Shown here piece by piece: positions 1-8,470 of a stretch of DNA of 64,000 bases. This DNA is from Paraburkholderia sp. UYCP14C (lineage in GTDB: Bacteria > Pseudomonadota > Gammaproteobacteria > Burkholderiales > Burkholderiaceae). The notes under the pieces were generated by a model that made no database searches, was not told the origin of the DNA, and saw only the letters and a program-made list of their open reading frames with translations. Both the position numbers and the translations under genes were made by a program. The stretch is taken from assembly GCF_004197395.1 (NCBI RefSeq), contig NZ_SELS01000006.1:217397-281396 (forward strand), written 5' to 3'. Each line of letters starts with the position of its first letter. Within the stretch, counting starts at the first letter, position 1.

Positions 1-504
1 ATCGCGCGCGTCTATGTGAGCGTGATGCGCGGCACGCCGCTGCTGGTGCAGATCTTCGTGATTTATTACGGCCTGCCGAGCTTCGGCATTTCGCTCGATC
101 CGACGCCGGCCGGCGTGATCGCGCTGTCCGCGAACGTCGCCGCGTATCTGTCCGAGAGCATGCGCGGCGCGATTCTGGGCATCCACCAGGGCCAGTGGCT
201 CGCCTCCAACAGCCTCGGGCTGTCGCGGCGTCAGACGCTGCGCTACGTGATAGCGCCGCAGGCGCTGCGCATCGCGGTGCCGAGTCTGTCGAACAGCCTG
301 ATCAGCCTGATCAAGGACACCTCGCTCGTGTCCGTGATCACGGTGACCGAGCTGCTGCGCAGCGCGCAGGAAATGATCGCGTCGACCTATCAGCCGCTGC
401 CGCTTTATCTGGCTGCCGCGGCCGTGTACTGGGTGCTGTGTCAGGTGCTCGAATGGGCGCAGCGCTGGTACGAGCGGCGTCTGTCGCTGCCGACGCGGCA
501 CTGA
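1..504 (+). CDS. Polar amino-acid ABC transporter permease (5' partial)
   Basis: The reading frame is open from the first base, so the N-terminus lies outside the window. The visible 167 residues match the C-terminal two thirds of a HisM/GlnP-type permease: an early segment RGTPLLVQIF, then the cytoplasmic EAA-like loop (SLGLSRRQTLRYVIAPQALR) that docks on the ATPase, then NSLISLIKDTSLVSVI and a last membrane helix. Such proteins form the inner-membrane channel for amino-acid uptake with a periplasmic binding protein and an ATPase, which should lie upstream or elsewhere. Substrate cannot be told from this part. It ends convergently with the next gene, 32 bases away. Confidence 0.93.
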   Translation: MARVYVSVMRGTPLLVQIFVIYYGLPSFGISLDPTPAGVIALSANVAAYLSESMRGAILGIHQGQWLASNSLGLSRRQTLRYVIAPQALRIAVPSLSNSLISLIKDTSLVSVITVTELLRSAQEMIASTYQPLPLYLAAAAVYWVLCQVLEWAQRWYERRLSLPTRH

Positions 505-536
505 GCGCCGCGCGCCCGCTGGTACACCCCGGCGGC

Positions 537-1583
537 TCATTCGCCGGCGAACCTGAGCCCCAATGCCGCGCGCGCCGCGTCGGCCATCGCGATCATCTGC
601 AGCGACGTGTCGTGCGGCATCAGCGGACTCTCCAGCCGGCCCGCCCGAATCAGTTCGCAAAAGTGCGCGGTCTCGTAGTTCAAACCGCCGCCTTCGAACG
701 GCTCGTCGAGCTCGACGACGCGCCCGTCCGCGTAACGGATCGTCGCGCGCGACGGGTTCCACCACGGCTCGTGCAGCGTCACGTGACCGCCTTTGGCCAT
801 CAGCAGCGCATCGCCCTTGCCATGCAGATCGAGCCCGCAGAAAAGCTGGGCGATGCCGCCGCGCTCGTGCCGGCTATTCAGACTCGCGAACGTATCGACA
901 CCGGTCGCGCCGAGCCGGCCGAAGGTCTGCACGTCGCGTGGCGCGCCGAGCCAGTCGACCGCGAGAAACATCTCGTAGATGCCGATATCGAGCAACGCGC
1001 CGCCCGCATGCTCGAACGACAGCGACGGATGATCGGCCGGCACGCCCGGCACCGAGCAGCCCGCGCGCACGAGGCCAACCTCGCCGATCGGCTCGGCTGC
1101 GAGGTGCTCGCGCAATTTTCTGTAGAGCGGATAGAACGGCGGCTTCATCGCTTCCATGAAGAGCCGTTGCGAAGCGCGCGCGACCTCGAGCACGCGCTCT
1201 AGCTGCGCACGATTGATACACGCGGGTTTCTCGCACAGCACATGCAGCCCGGCTTGCAACGCGCGGATCGCATAGTCGATGTGACTGTCTTGCAGGGTCG
1301 CGATATAGAGGGCGTCGATGCCGCTCGCGAGCAGCGCGTCGAAACCATCGCAGACGGTACCGCCGAACTCATCGGCGAACGCCTGGGCCGATTCCACGCG
1401 ACGCGACCACAGCGCGGCGAGCCGCGCCCGCGGCACGAAGGCGAGCCCTTGCGCGAAGCGGCGCGCAATCCGGCCGGTGCCGACGATCCCCCAGCGGATC
1501 TCGCGCGATGAAGTGGTGTCCTGAGCTATCTGATCGGTCGGTTGGGCGGTGGATGCGTGCGGTGCCGCTGTCGTATCTGTCAT
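537..1583 (-). CDS. Gfo/Idh/MocA family NAD(P)-dependent oxidoreductase
   Basis: A 348-residue protein, normal length for the family. The N-terminal Rossmann fold shows IRWGIVGTGRIARRFA (GxGxxA-type dinucleotide site) after about 27 residues, followed by the family hallmark CEKP in the loop that lies against the nicotinamide. The C-terminal half is the alpha/beta domain that binds sugar or cyclitol substrates. Members oxidise or reduce sugars, inositols or trans-dihydrodiols; substrate is not predictable here. The start at 1583 (MTDTTA...) was chosen over an upstream in-frame ATG at 1670 because the extra residues are arginine-rich and unlike the family. The FadR-type regulator upstream on the same strand may control it. 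Confidence 0.9.
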   Translation of the reverse strand: MTDTTAAPHASTAQPTDQIAQDTTSSREIRWGIVGTGRIARRFAQGLAFVPRARLAALWSRRVESAQAFADEFGGTVCDGFDALLASGIDALYIATLQDSHIDYAIRALQAGLHVLCEKPACINRAQLERVLEVARASQRLFMEAMKPPFYPLYRKLREHLAAEPIGEVGLVRAGCSVPGVPADHPSLSFEHAGGALLDIGIYEMFLAVDWLGAPRDVQTFGRLGATGVDTFASLNSRHERGGIAQLFCGLDLHGKGDALLMAKGGHVTLHEPWWNPSRATIRYADGRVVELDEPFEGGGLNYETAHFCELIRAGRLESPLMPHDTSLQMIAMADAARAALGLRFAGE

Positions 1584-1783
1584 CGTGTGGGCAAAGGTCC
1601 ATGCGGTTCGAAACAGCCGCCATTGTCGCCGATGCCGCGTGCGAACGCGGCGAACCCGGCCAACCCGCACCCTGCGGCATCACTGCCGCGCACCGACCTT
1701 CGACACCCGCGCCCCGCCTCCCCGGCCGCCTGGCGCTCACTGATACGCTCAGCCCGCGCTCACACGCGAGCCCAATCCCGAAC

Positions 1784-2503
1784 TCAAACCCGCGCCGGCG
1801 GCTCCGCGGAAAACCGGCCGCCCAGCTCTTCGGCGGAGTAATCGATCATCGCGAGCGAAGCGATCTCGGCCTCCTTCGGATCGCGCCGCTCGATCGCCTC
1901 GACGACGCGCTGATGCGACGCGACCGCGCTCTCCCACAGCCCTTCCCGGTCGTGCATGATCGGATTGACGGTCGACAGCGCGCCGCGAATGATCGCCGCC
2001 ATCTGCTTGAAGAACTGGTTGCCGCTCGCGATCACGATACGCGTATGGAACAGTTCGTCGGCGTCCTGATAGCCGGGCTCGGACGGACGGATCACGCGAA
2101 ACGCCTCGAAGGCCTCGCGAATCGCCGCGACGTCCGCGGCACTGCCGCGCGCGGCCGCCTGCGCCGACGCGCGCGGTTCGATCAGGATGCGAAACTCGAT
2201 CACGTCACGCAGAAACATCGGATCGGGCTTTGCGCGAAAACGCCAGTTGACGACGTCCTCGTCGATCATCCGCCAGTCGTTCATCGGCCGGATGCGCGTG
2301 CCGATCTTCGGCCGCACGTCGAGCATGTCGCGCGCGAGCAGCATCGATAGCGCCTCGCGCATCACGGTGCGGCTCACGTCGAATTCCTTCGACAGCACAT
2401 CCTGCGGCGGCAGTATCGCGCCGTATTTTTCCTCGACGATGCCGCTGACGAGCCCGTCCATCACTTTGCTCACCAGCGAGCGATCCTTGTTTGCGTGTTC
2501 CAT
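1784..2503 (-). CDS. GntR/FadR-family transcriptional regulator (FCD domain)
   Basis: 239 residues from the ATG at 2503, which is preceded by a GGGGAT-type ribosome site; an in-frame ATG at 2575 is less likely. Residues about 10-75 are the winged helix (LPPQDVLSKEFDVSRTVMREAL), the GntR pattern. The remainder is an all-helical FCD ligand domain with the metal/ligand histidines expected in DELFHTRI and in the C-terminal helix (ASHQRVVEAI). Regulators of this class bind sugar acids or other carboxylates. It lies upstream of, and is read in the same direction as, the Gfo/Idh/MocA gene, so control of sugar or sugar-acid use is a reasonable inference. Confidence 0.92.
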   Translation of the reverse strand: MEHANKDRSLVSKVMDGLVSGIVEEKYGAILPPQDVLSKEFDVSRTVMREALSMLLARDMLDVRPKIGTRIRPMNDWRMIDEDVVNWRFRAKPDPMFLRDVIEFRILIEPRASAQAAARGSAADVAAIREAFEAFRVIRPSEPGYQDADELFHTRIVIASGNQFFKQMAAIIRGALSTVNPIMHDREGLWESAVASHQRVVEAIERRDPKEAEIASLAMIDYSAEELGGRFSAEPPARV

Positions 2504-2558
2504 GAGATATCCCCGAAGCGGTGTTGTCCCCGCGTGGCCTGTTAATGAAGGGCCCGTA

Positions 2559-2596
2559 CGTATCGTTTTATGCAAATAGGATCGTTTTCCGATACG
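2559..2596. promoter_or_regulatory. Candidate operator upstream of the GntR gene
   Basis: Within the 388-base region 2504-2891 there is an AT-richer patch with the inverted arms CGTATCG (2559-2565) and CGATACG (2590-2596), and the octamer ATCGTTTT repeated directly at 2562 and 2581. FadR-type regulators often bind short palindromes near their own start, so this is a plausible autoregulatory site. That is inference only. Nothing else was recognised in 2504-2891. Confidence 0.35.
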
Positions 2597-2891
2597 TTGC
2601 TAGCTTCGAAACCGATGCGCCAGTTGGGACACTTCCTGACAGGGTTATCCCTCTGAAGATTTGTTTCGTTCGTGTAACGCTATCTGTTTCGTCAGGCTCA
2701 AAGCTCGCTCGACAAAGCGTGCCTGCGATGTGGGGTTTAATTAGTGCGCATTCGCACGTTTGCGTGATGAAATTGTCTGATTTGCGCGGACGTGGGCAGA
2801 CGCCTGCGTGTTCCAGCGCACAAAGATGTCGTGGACAACGCAATCAACTCAGGCGGGTTCTCGGCGCGCGCGGACGCCGCATCGAGCAGGA

Positions 2892-3458
2892 TCAAGCCGA
2901 GACTACGTTCGACGCGCTCGCCGCGACCGACGCATAGCGGCCGCCGAAGAACAGCAGCGGCGCGTGCTCGTCGAGCGAGAACACCAGCACCTCGCCGACG
3001 AACAGCGTATGGTCGCCGCACGGATGGCGGTCCACCACGCGCGCGGCGAAGCGCGCGGCCGCATGCTCGAGCAGCACGACGCCGGCGAGGCCGTCGACCG
3101 CCGCGAAGCGCGGCGCGCAAGGTGGCGCGAAGTGGCTCTGCGCCTCGCCCGCGAAATGGCGGCTGTGCGGCTCCTGGGTTTCGGACAGCACGCTGACGCC
3201 GAACAGCTCGGCGTCCATCAGCCGTGCGTGCATGCGCGCGCGATGCCCGACCGACACGACGATCAGAGGCGGCTTTAGCGACCCCGACATGAACGCGTTG
3301 GCGGTCATCGCGTGAAGGCTGTCGCCGCTGCCGGTCGAGATCACCACTACGCCTGTCGCGAAGCGCCCGAGCGCATGACGAAAGCGCCGCTCGTCGAATG
3401 ACGGCGGCTCGGGCGTTTGATCGGACGGCTTGTCAGTCTGAACTGCCGTTGCGCGCAT
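2892..3458 (-). CDS. Flavin reductase domain protein (HpaC/FMN-binding split barrel)
   Basis: 188 residues from the ATG at 3458, which follows AGGGGAG at good spacing; in-frame ATGs at 3482 and 3512 are weaker. The motifs RHALGRFATGVVVIST, MTANAFMSGSLKPPLIVVSV and the late HTLFVGEV are typical of short-chain NAD(P)H:flavin reductases that supply reduced FMN/FAD to two-component monooxygenases. No partner monooxygenase is adjacent, so the acceptor is unknown. The gene follows the tandem hydrolase on the same strand (117-base gap). A link to the acyl-carrier-protein cluster beyond it is possible but unproven. Confidence 0.88.
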   Translation of the reverse strand: MRATAVQTDKPSDQTPEPPSFDERRFRHALGRFATGVVVISTGSGDSLHAMTANAFMSGSLKPPLIVVSVGHRARMHARLMDAELFGVSVLSETQEPHSRHFAGEAQSHFAPPCAPRFAAVDGLAGVVLLEHAAARFAARVVDRHPCGDHTLFVGEVLVFSLDEHAPLLFFGGRYASVAASASNVVSA

Positions 3459-3575
3459 GGGCGCTCCCCTGGTGACGGCCATCTTGCCGTACGCGGCGCG
3501 AGCCAGCGACACCGGCAGCGCGTGCGCCAGCCGCGCGATGTGCGCGAGTGACGCGGACGTGTCGGCGCACTATCA

Positions 3576-5459
3576 TCACGCCTTGCCGAGCGGCTGGAAC
3601 CCGCTGCCGGGCTCGGCCAGCGCCGGGCCCGCGCCCGCACTCTGCCGCTCGCCCGGCTGATTGCGCAGGTCGCCGTCGAGCGCAGCGATGTGCGGCTGAC
3701 GCAGCTTCGTGAAGCCGCCGCGATAAACCTTTTCCACATACGAAATGACGTTTTCCTGCGCGACCGACGACAGGATCGCGTGATCGGTGTGCTTGCAGAA
3801 AGCCACCTGGATATGCTCGAAGCGCCGCAACCGCGTGCCGCGCGCGCCGAAGCAGCGCTCGAGCTCCTCGAGGCCTGCGTCGAGCACGCCGTACACCAGA
3901 TGAATATCGACGCCGCGCTCATCGAGCCCGGCGAACAGGCGGCGTTCATCTGTTGCGCCAAGCTCGATCCCACACAAGCGGCCAACGCGATCGGCCAACG
4001 TGACACCGGCCCGCGACGCCATCCGCATCGCCAGTTCGCGCAGCACGCCGAGACCGCCGCTCTCGCCCTTCAGGAAGCGCAGCCATTTGTCCGGCTTGGT
4101 CAGCGAGCGCAGGTAGCTGCGCGTCGAGCCGAACCGGGTGGCCGTGGCCATCGGCTTGCCGTGCTCGTCGCAGACATCGTTCCATCTGAACTTCTGCAGG
4201 TTGACGAGCACCGCGCCGATCACCGTCGCTTCGCGCGTCGCCGCATGCAGACCGATGTATGCCCCCGAGCAGATGCCGACCAGCACTCCACCCGCATGGC
4301 CGCGTTCGACGAGCCAGCGCGAGGCGCGCGCCGCATCCTCGGCGCTCGTCTGCGAGTACAGCGCATCGAGATTCAGCGTTTCGGCCAACGGCATGCTATC
4401 GCCGATGTTGCCGGCGTCGATGCGCAGCGATGCGATCCCCTGACGCGCGAGACGCCGTGCGAGACGCACACCGAAACGCCCATTGCCGATGCGCGATTCC
4501 GCGCCGGTATTCAGCAGCACCACCGCGGGCGCACTCGCGGCGGCCGCGCCGTCGGGCAGGCAATAGATGCCGAACACCTTGCCGCCGTTCAGCCAAACCG
4601 GCGTTTCGAGCACGCCGGGCGCGACATGGTGACCGCCCGCACCGTCCTCGCCGCGTTGCGGCACCGCAGCCGGGGTGTGCGCGAGCGGCGCGCCGCCTGC
4701 CGCCAACCAGTTCTCGATGGCGTCGAACGCCGCGTTCGGCATCTCGCTGTCGAGCGCCTCCGTCATGAAGCGGCTGTACTCGTCGAATGACTGACGCTCG
4801 ACCTCGACGCCGTGCTGCGCATAGTGCGAAGCAAGCGCATCGACGCGCGCGGGATTGAGCGCATCCAGCAGCAGCACGCGCGCGGCCGGCCGGCTCGTGT
4901 CGCGCCACAGATCGACCGCGAGCAGGCTTGCGAGCGTGTCGCGATAGATCCGGAAACCATACGCCTCGACGAACTCGTCGGTCTCAGGTTCGACCACGCG
5001 GTCCAACGTTTCAGGCAGCGTCACCCACTGCCGGTAGTGCGCGCGCAACTCGCGCTGGTAGCTTTTGCCCGACAGTACCGGCGACAGCATGACGAGACCA
5101 TCGACATCGCCCAGTTCCTGCGCGGCGAGCGCGGCAAGCATGCCGCCCAACCGCAGTCCGCACAGAGTCACGCGCTCGACGCCGCTCGCCGCGCGCAGCT
5201 GCGCGACCGCCTGCTTGATGCTATCGATCCACGCGCGCCACAGACCCATGTCGGTCGGATCGCCAGCCGAATCGCCCGTGGCCGGATAGTCGAAGCGCAA
5301 GACCGGCACGCCGCGCGCCGCGAGCCGTTCGGCAAGCCGGCGCATGCCGCGGTGCGTGCCCAGAGCGTCGTAGCCGAACGGAGAACACAGCACAACGCCA
5401 TCCGGACCGTCCGCTGGATGCAACCAGCCGAAGTTGCCGTCGAAGACGATGGGTGTCAC
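3576..5459 (-). CDS. Tandem alpha/beta-hydrolase fusion protein with atypical nucleophile elbows
   Basis: 627 residues, about twice a single alpha/beta hydrolase. The first domain (about 1-255) has the fold landmarks LCSPFGYDALGTHRGMRRLAERLAARG and LRFDYPATGDS, like the serine aminopeptidase/exosortase-associated hydrolase group. The second (about 283-590) repeats them (LLNTGAESRIGNGRFG, LRIDAGNIGDS). In the first domain the GxSxG elbow reads GLRLG, with Arg103 where the catalytic Ser should be; in the second it reads GICSG, with Cys397. So domain 1 is probably non-catalytic and domain 2 may use a Cys nucleophile as in dienelactone hydrolases. It is transcribed away from the carrier-protein operon; a role as acyltransferase or thioesterase there is inference. 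Confidence 0.8.
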   Translation of the reverse strand: MTPIVFDGNFGWLHPADGPDGVVLCSPFGYDALGTHRGMRRLAERLAARGVPVLRFDYPATGDSAGDPTDMGLWRAWIDSIKQAVAQLRAASGVERVTLCGLRLGGMLAALAAQELGDVDGLVMLSPVLSGKSYQRELRAHYRQWVTLPETLDRVVEPETDEFVEAYGFRIYRDTLASLLAVDLWRDTSRPAARVLLLDALNPARVDALASHYAQHGVEVERQSFDEYSRFMTEALDSEMPNAAFDAIENWLAAGGAPLAHTPAAVPQRGEDGAGGHHVAPGVLETPVWLNGGKVFGIYCLPDGAAAASAPAVVLLNTGAESRIGNGRFGVRLARRLARQGIASLRIDAGNIGDSMPLAETLNLDALYSQTSAEDAARASRWLVERGHAGGVLVGICSGAYIGLHAATREATVIGAVLVNLQKFRWNDVCDEHGKPMATATRFGSTRSYLRSLTKPDKWLRFLKGESGGLGVLRELAMRMASRAGVTLADRVGRLCGIELGATDERRLFAGLDERGVDIHLVYGVLDAGLEELERCFGARGTRLRRFEHIQVAFCKHTDHAILSSVAQENVISYVEKVYRGGFTKLRQPHIAALDGDLRNQPGERQSAGAGPALAEPGSGFQPLGKA

Positions 5460-6011
5460 GGTACGCTCCTTAGCGGGTTCTTCTTTCGGGAATTACAACA
5501 AACGTCCTTTCGCTCATATGTGCGCCTCACCACATTTGCTTCGGACTCCGGATCACGCATCGGAAGCGGCGCGCGCAGCATCACAGCCCGCGAATGTGGG
5601 ACCGTTCTCTACGCTGACATGCTGCTTTACCGAATGCGGAGACGACGTTACGCAAGAGGCGATGGCTTTTTCGCGTAACGCGGCCCGCTTGGAGGTGGGG
5701 TGCAAATCAAGATGCATCGCGCGTTCGCTGCGCGTGCTGGTTCGTCGCGCTGCCCGTGAACCGGAGCTACCATCCATCCCGAAACAACGGTTCGTGCGAT
5801 CGACGATCGGTCACGCGACACGCTACCTCATCAGCATAGAGCTTAACTTCCTCCCGATCTCGTCTCTATGTACGGCAACCAACACAGGCGCGTGACAGAC
5901 CAGATCGGTATCCAGGACGCGCGACTGCCTCGCGCGGAGATGTTGCGGCGCGCGATCGCGTTGAACGCGCGATGCGATTTTTGTGGCAACTTCGTGACAC
6001 GCACACGGACA
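5460..6011. other. Intergenic region with an 8-bp inverted repeat
   Basis: No convincing gene in 552 bases between the start of the tandem hydrolase and the end of the GNAT gene. It should contain the hydrolase promoter. An inverted repeat CGTTACGC (5646-5653) / GCGTAACG (5673-5680) with a 19-base loop lies about 190 bases upstream of the hydrolase start and could be an operator or hairpin. Confidence 0.4.
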
Positions 6012-6545
6012 CTACAGCAGCTCGAACGTATCGACGAACGATGGAGCGTCGCTGACGCGGCGCCGCGCGCCGAAGCGTTGTTGACTGCCGCGCACCTGGC
6101 GCGTGAGGCCGATGAACGGCACGCCGTGCTCGAGGTATGGCCCCTCGGATTTACGAAAGCCGAACTGCTCGTAGAAACCGCGCAGGCCGACCGGCGCGCT
6201 CACGCGCGTGGCGCGGCCCGGCCAGCGTTCGGCGACCGCTTCGAGGACCCGCTCGATCAGCATCTCGGCCGTGCCGTCACCGCGCCGCAGCGGGCTGGTC
6301 AACACCTTGTCGATCCTCACTTCCGGATCTTCGGCATCGCCTGGCTGCACGCGTGCATAGGCGAGGATCGGCATCGGCCGGGTCATGTCGTCGGTCGCGA
6401 AAACGTGCAACGCATTTTCGTCGCGACCGTCGGCATCGAGGCATACATGCGATTGCTCGACGACGAATACCGCGCTGCGCGCGCGCAGCAGAACATACAA
6501 CTCCCGTGCGGATAGCTGATCGAATTCCAGCGTCTTCCAGTTCAT
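6012..6545 (-). CDS. GNAT family N-acetyltransferase, ElaA-like
   Basis: 177 residues beginning MNWKTLEFDQLSARELY, the characteristic ElaA opening, followed by LRARSAVFVVEQ. The acetyl-CoA binding region is partly seen in VDKVLTSPLRRGDGTAEMLIERVLE, where the usual Q/RxxGxG/A loop reads RRGDGTA. ElaA-type proteins are small cytoplasmic acetyltransferases with unknown substrates. Usual family length is about 150, so the last 20-25 residues (RQVRGSQQRFGARRR...) are an extension. It is divergent from the carrier-protein operon. Confidence 0.88.
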   Translation of the reverse strand: MNWKTLEFDQLSARELYVLLRARSAVFVVEQSHVCLDADGRDENALHVFATDDMTRPMPILAYARVQPGDAEDPEVRIDKVLTSPLRRGDGTAEMLIERVLEAVAERWPGRATRVSAPVGLRGFYEQFGFRKSEGPYLEHGVPFIGLTRQVRGSQQRFGARRRVSDAPSFVDTFELL

Positions 6546-6923
6546 CTCGCACCCCCTGCGATAAAAAGATTAGGTGGGACCGACCATGCACGGGACACCC
6601 GATGGGAAGCTCGCGCATTACGGCCCTTCGTCATGGGCTACACGGTACGTGCGTGAACCGAGGGCTTCCGTGCGCCATCGCACTGACGCCTTTCCCTGAG
6701 AACTCTTAAATACGCGCTACCGGAACGCGGCCCAGCATGTACCGCCATCAGCGTGGATGGCCCGGAGGGACCCGCTCAAGAATTGCCCCGCATCAAAGGT
6801 GTTCGCGCCACGCGGCGCGCACACCACCCGGACCAGCCACCTATAAACCGATTAGATGGGACGCGAGTTCCGATCACCGCTTTGCTATCCAACCGACGCT
6901 TTGGACCCGAAGGGGAGAATCAG
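6546..6923. promoter_or_regulatory. Divergent promoter and leader region before the carrier-protein operon
   Basis: 378 bases separate the GNAT start from the carrier-protein start. The promoters of both transcripts must lie here, but no box stood out. A purine-rich ribosome site AAGGGGAGAAT ends about four bases before the ATG at 6924 and decides that start. No gene was recognised. Confidence 0.5.
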
Positions 6924-7175
6924 ATGAAGACCGCATTAAGACGCATCCTTTCCGAATCCGCCCGCCTCGACATCCCGGCAGAAGGTCTTGCCGATGACGC
7001 AGATCTCTATGCCGCCGGTCTCTCGTCACTCGCGACCGTGCATCTGATGCTCGCGATAGAAGACGAATTCAACGTGGAGATTCCCGACCGCATGCTCACG
7101 CGGCGCCTGTTCTCGAGCATCGACTCGATGGCGGCCGCGATCGCCGAACTGCTGCAGGCAAAGGCGGCAGCATGA
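6924..7175 (+). CDS. Acyl carrier protein, dedicated carrier of the aminoacylation cluster
   Basis: 83 residues, the size of a stand-alone carrier protein. The start at 6924 is fixed by the ribosome site AAGGGGAG; a longer open frame from 6753 has no carrier-like sequence. The phosphopantetheine attachment motif is AAGLSSLATVHLML, with Ser35 aligning with the modified serine of DSL-type carriers. The following helix AIEDEFNVEIPD is typical of the family. The stop overlaps the next ATG by four bases (ATGA), so translation is coupled. Beside an amino acid:[carrier protein] ligase, this is most likely the protein that receives the amino acid on its pantetheine thiol, as shown for the Bradyrhizobium pair; the assignment here is by homology and context. 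Confidence 0.92.
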   Translation: MKTALRRILSESARLDIPAEGLADDADLYAAGLSSLATVHLMLAIEDEFNVEIPDRMLTRRLFSSIDSMAAAIAELLQAKAAA

Positions 7176-8470
7176 GCGATCCGCTGAGAGAGCCAGCCGC
7201 CATCGCGGCTGAAGCCGGCGCGCCCTATGCCGGCAAACAGAGCCACGACAACGCAGCAGCAGCCGTTGCGCTTGCCGCGCTCACGAGCGAACCCGCGTGG
7301 CGGGTTGCGGCACATCGATGCGCCGCGGTCGCAGCACAACACGCGGACGCGGTCGATCGCGAAGCGCGCTTTCCGGTCGAAGCATTCGACGCGCTCAGGC
7401 GTGAACGTCTGCTCTCGGCGATGGTGCCCGCCGCTTACGGCGGTGCAGGTCTGTCGCTTGCCGAGGTCGGCGCGATCTGCGAGACGCTCGCACAGGGCTG
7501 CGCGTCGACCGCGATGATCTATGCGATGCATCAGATCCAGGTCGCGTGCATCGACGCGCATCGCGGCGACTCCGCGTGGCATGCGCATCTGCTCACGCAA
7601 CTGGTCGAGCAGCAATGGCTGCTCGCGTCGGCGACGTCGGAAGAGACGATCGGCGGCAACATGCGCACGAGCGCGTGCTCGGTCGAGCTCGATGGCGCGC
7701 GCTTCCGGATCGAAAAACTCGCGCCGACGATCTCGTACGGCGCGCACGCCGACGGCATCCTCGTGACCGCGCGGCGCACCGCCGAGGCGGCCGCGTCCGA
7801 CCAGGTGCTGATCGTCGCGCTACGCGCCGAGACGCAGCTCGAGCAACGCGGCGCATGGGACGCGATGGGCATGCGCGGCACCTGCAGCGACGGTTTCCGG
7901 CTGGTAGCGACGGGACTCGCCGAACAGATCCTCGCGACTCCGTTCGCCGACATCGCCGATCAGACCATGCTGCCCGTGTCGCACACGCTGTGGGCATCGG
8001 TGTGGACCGGCATCGCGATCGACGCGGTCAATCGCGCGAAAGCGTTCTTTCGCGCGCAGGCACGCGCCAAGCCCGGCACCATGCCGCCGGCGGGCCTGCG
8101 GCTTGCTGAAGCGGTCGGGTTGCTGCAGATGATGCAGGCGCGTCTGTCGGTCGCGCTCGAGGCTGCGCGCGTTGCGCATCAGGCACGCGATGGGGCGACG
8201 CAAGCGGACGCCCCGCTCGCGGCGCTGCTCGGCTTCGCGTCGGACATGAACACGCTGAAGACCAGCATTTCGACCACCGCGCTGCAGGTCGTGCAGGAAG
8301 TGCTGATGATCTGCGGCATGGCGGGCTACAAGAACGGCACGCCCTATAGCGTCGGCCGCCATTTGCGCGACCTGCACTCGGCGCCCTTGATGATCAACAA
8401 CGACCGCATCGCGCAGAACACCGCGAGCCTGCTGCTCGCGCAGCGTCCTGCCGCGCCGGGGAGACCCTGA
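7172..8470 (+). CDS. Acyl-CoA dehydrogenase-like flavoprotein of the carrier-protein cluster
   Basis: 432 residues, slightly longer than usual because of a 50-residue N-terminal lead. The N-terminal helical domain (FPVEAFDALRRERLLSAMVPAAYGGAGLSL), the central beta domain (TSEETIGGN, the substrate/FAD face) and the C-terminal helical domain (QVVQEVLMICGMAGYKN) follow the acyl-CoA dehydrogenase plan. In pathways where amino acids are held on carrier proteins, such enzymes oxidise the tethered aminoacyl group, as in prolyl to pyrrolyl conversion. I infer a similar role on the product of the ligase three bases downstream of this frame. The catalytic base could not be placed by eye. Confidence 0.9.
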   Translation: MSDPLREPAAIAAEAGAPYAGKQSHDNAAAAVALAALTSEPAWRVAAHRCAAVAAQHADAVDREARFPVEAFDALRRERLLSAMVPAAYGGAGLSLAEVGAICETLAQGCASTAMIYAMHQIQVACIDAHRGDSAWHAHLLTQLVEQQWLLASATSEETIGGNMRTSACSVELDGARFRIEKLAPTISYGAHADGILVTARRTAEAAASDQVLIVALRAETQLEQRGAWDAMGMRGTCSDGFRLVATGLAEQILATPFADIADQTMLPVSHTLWASVWTGIAIDAVNRAKAFFRAQARAKPGTMPPAGLRLAEAVGLLQMMQARLSVALEAARVAHQARDGATQADAPLAALLGFASDMNTLKTSISTTALQVVQEVLMICGMAGYKNGTPYSVGRHLRDLHSAPLMINNDRIAQNTASLLLAQRPAAPGRP

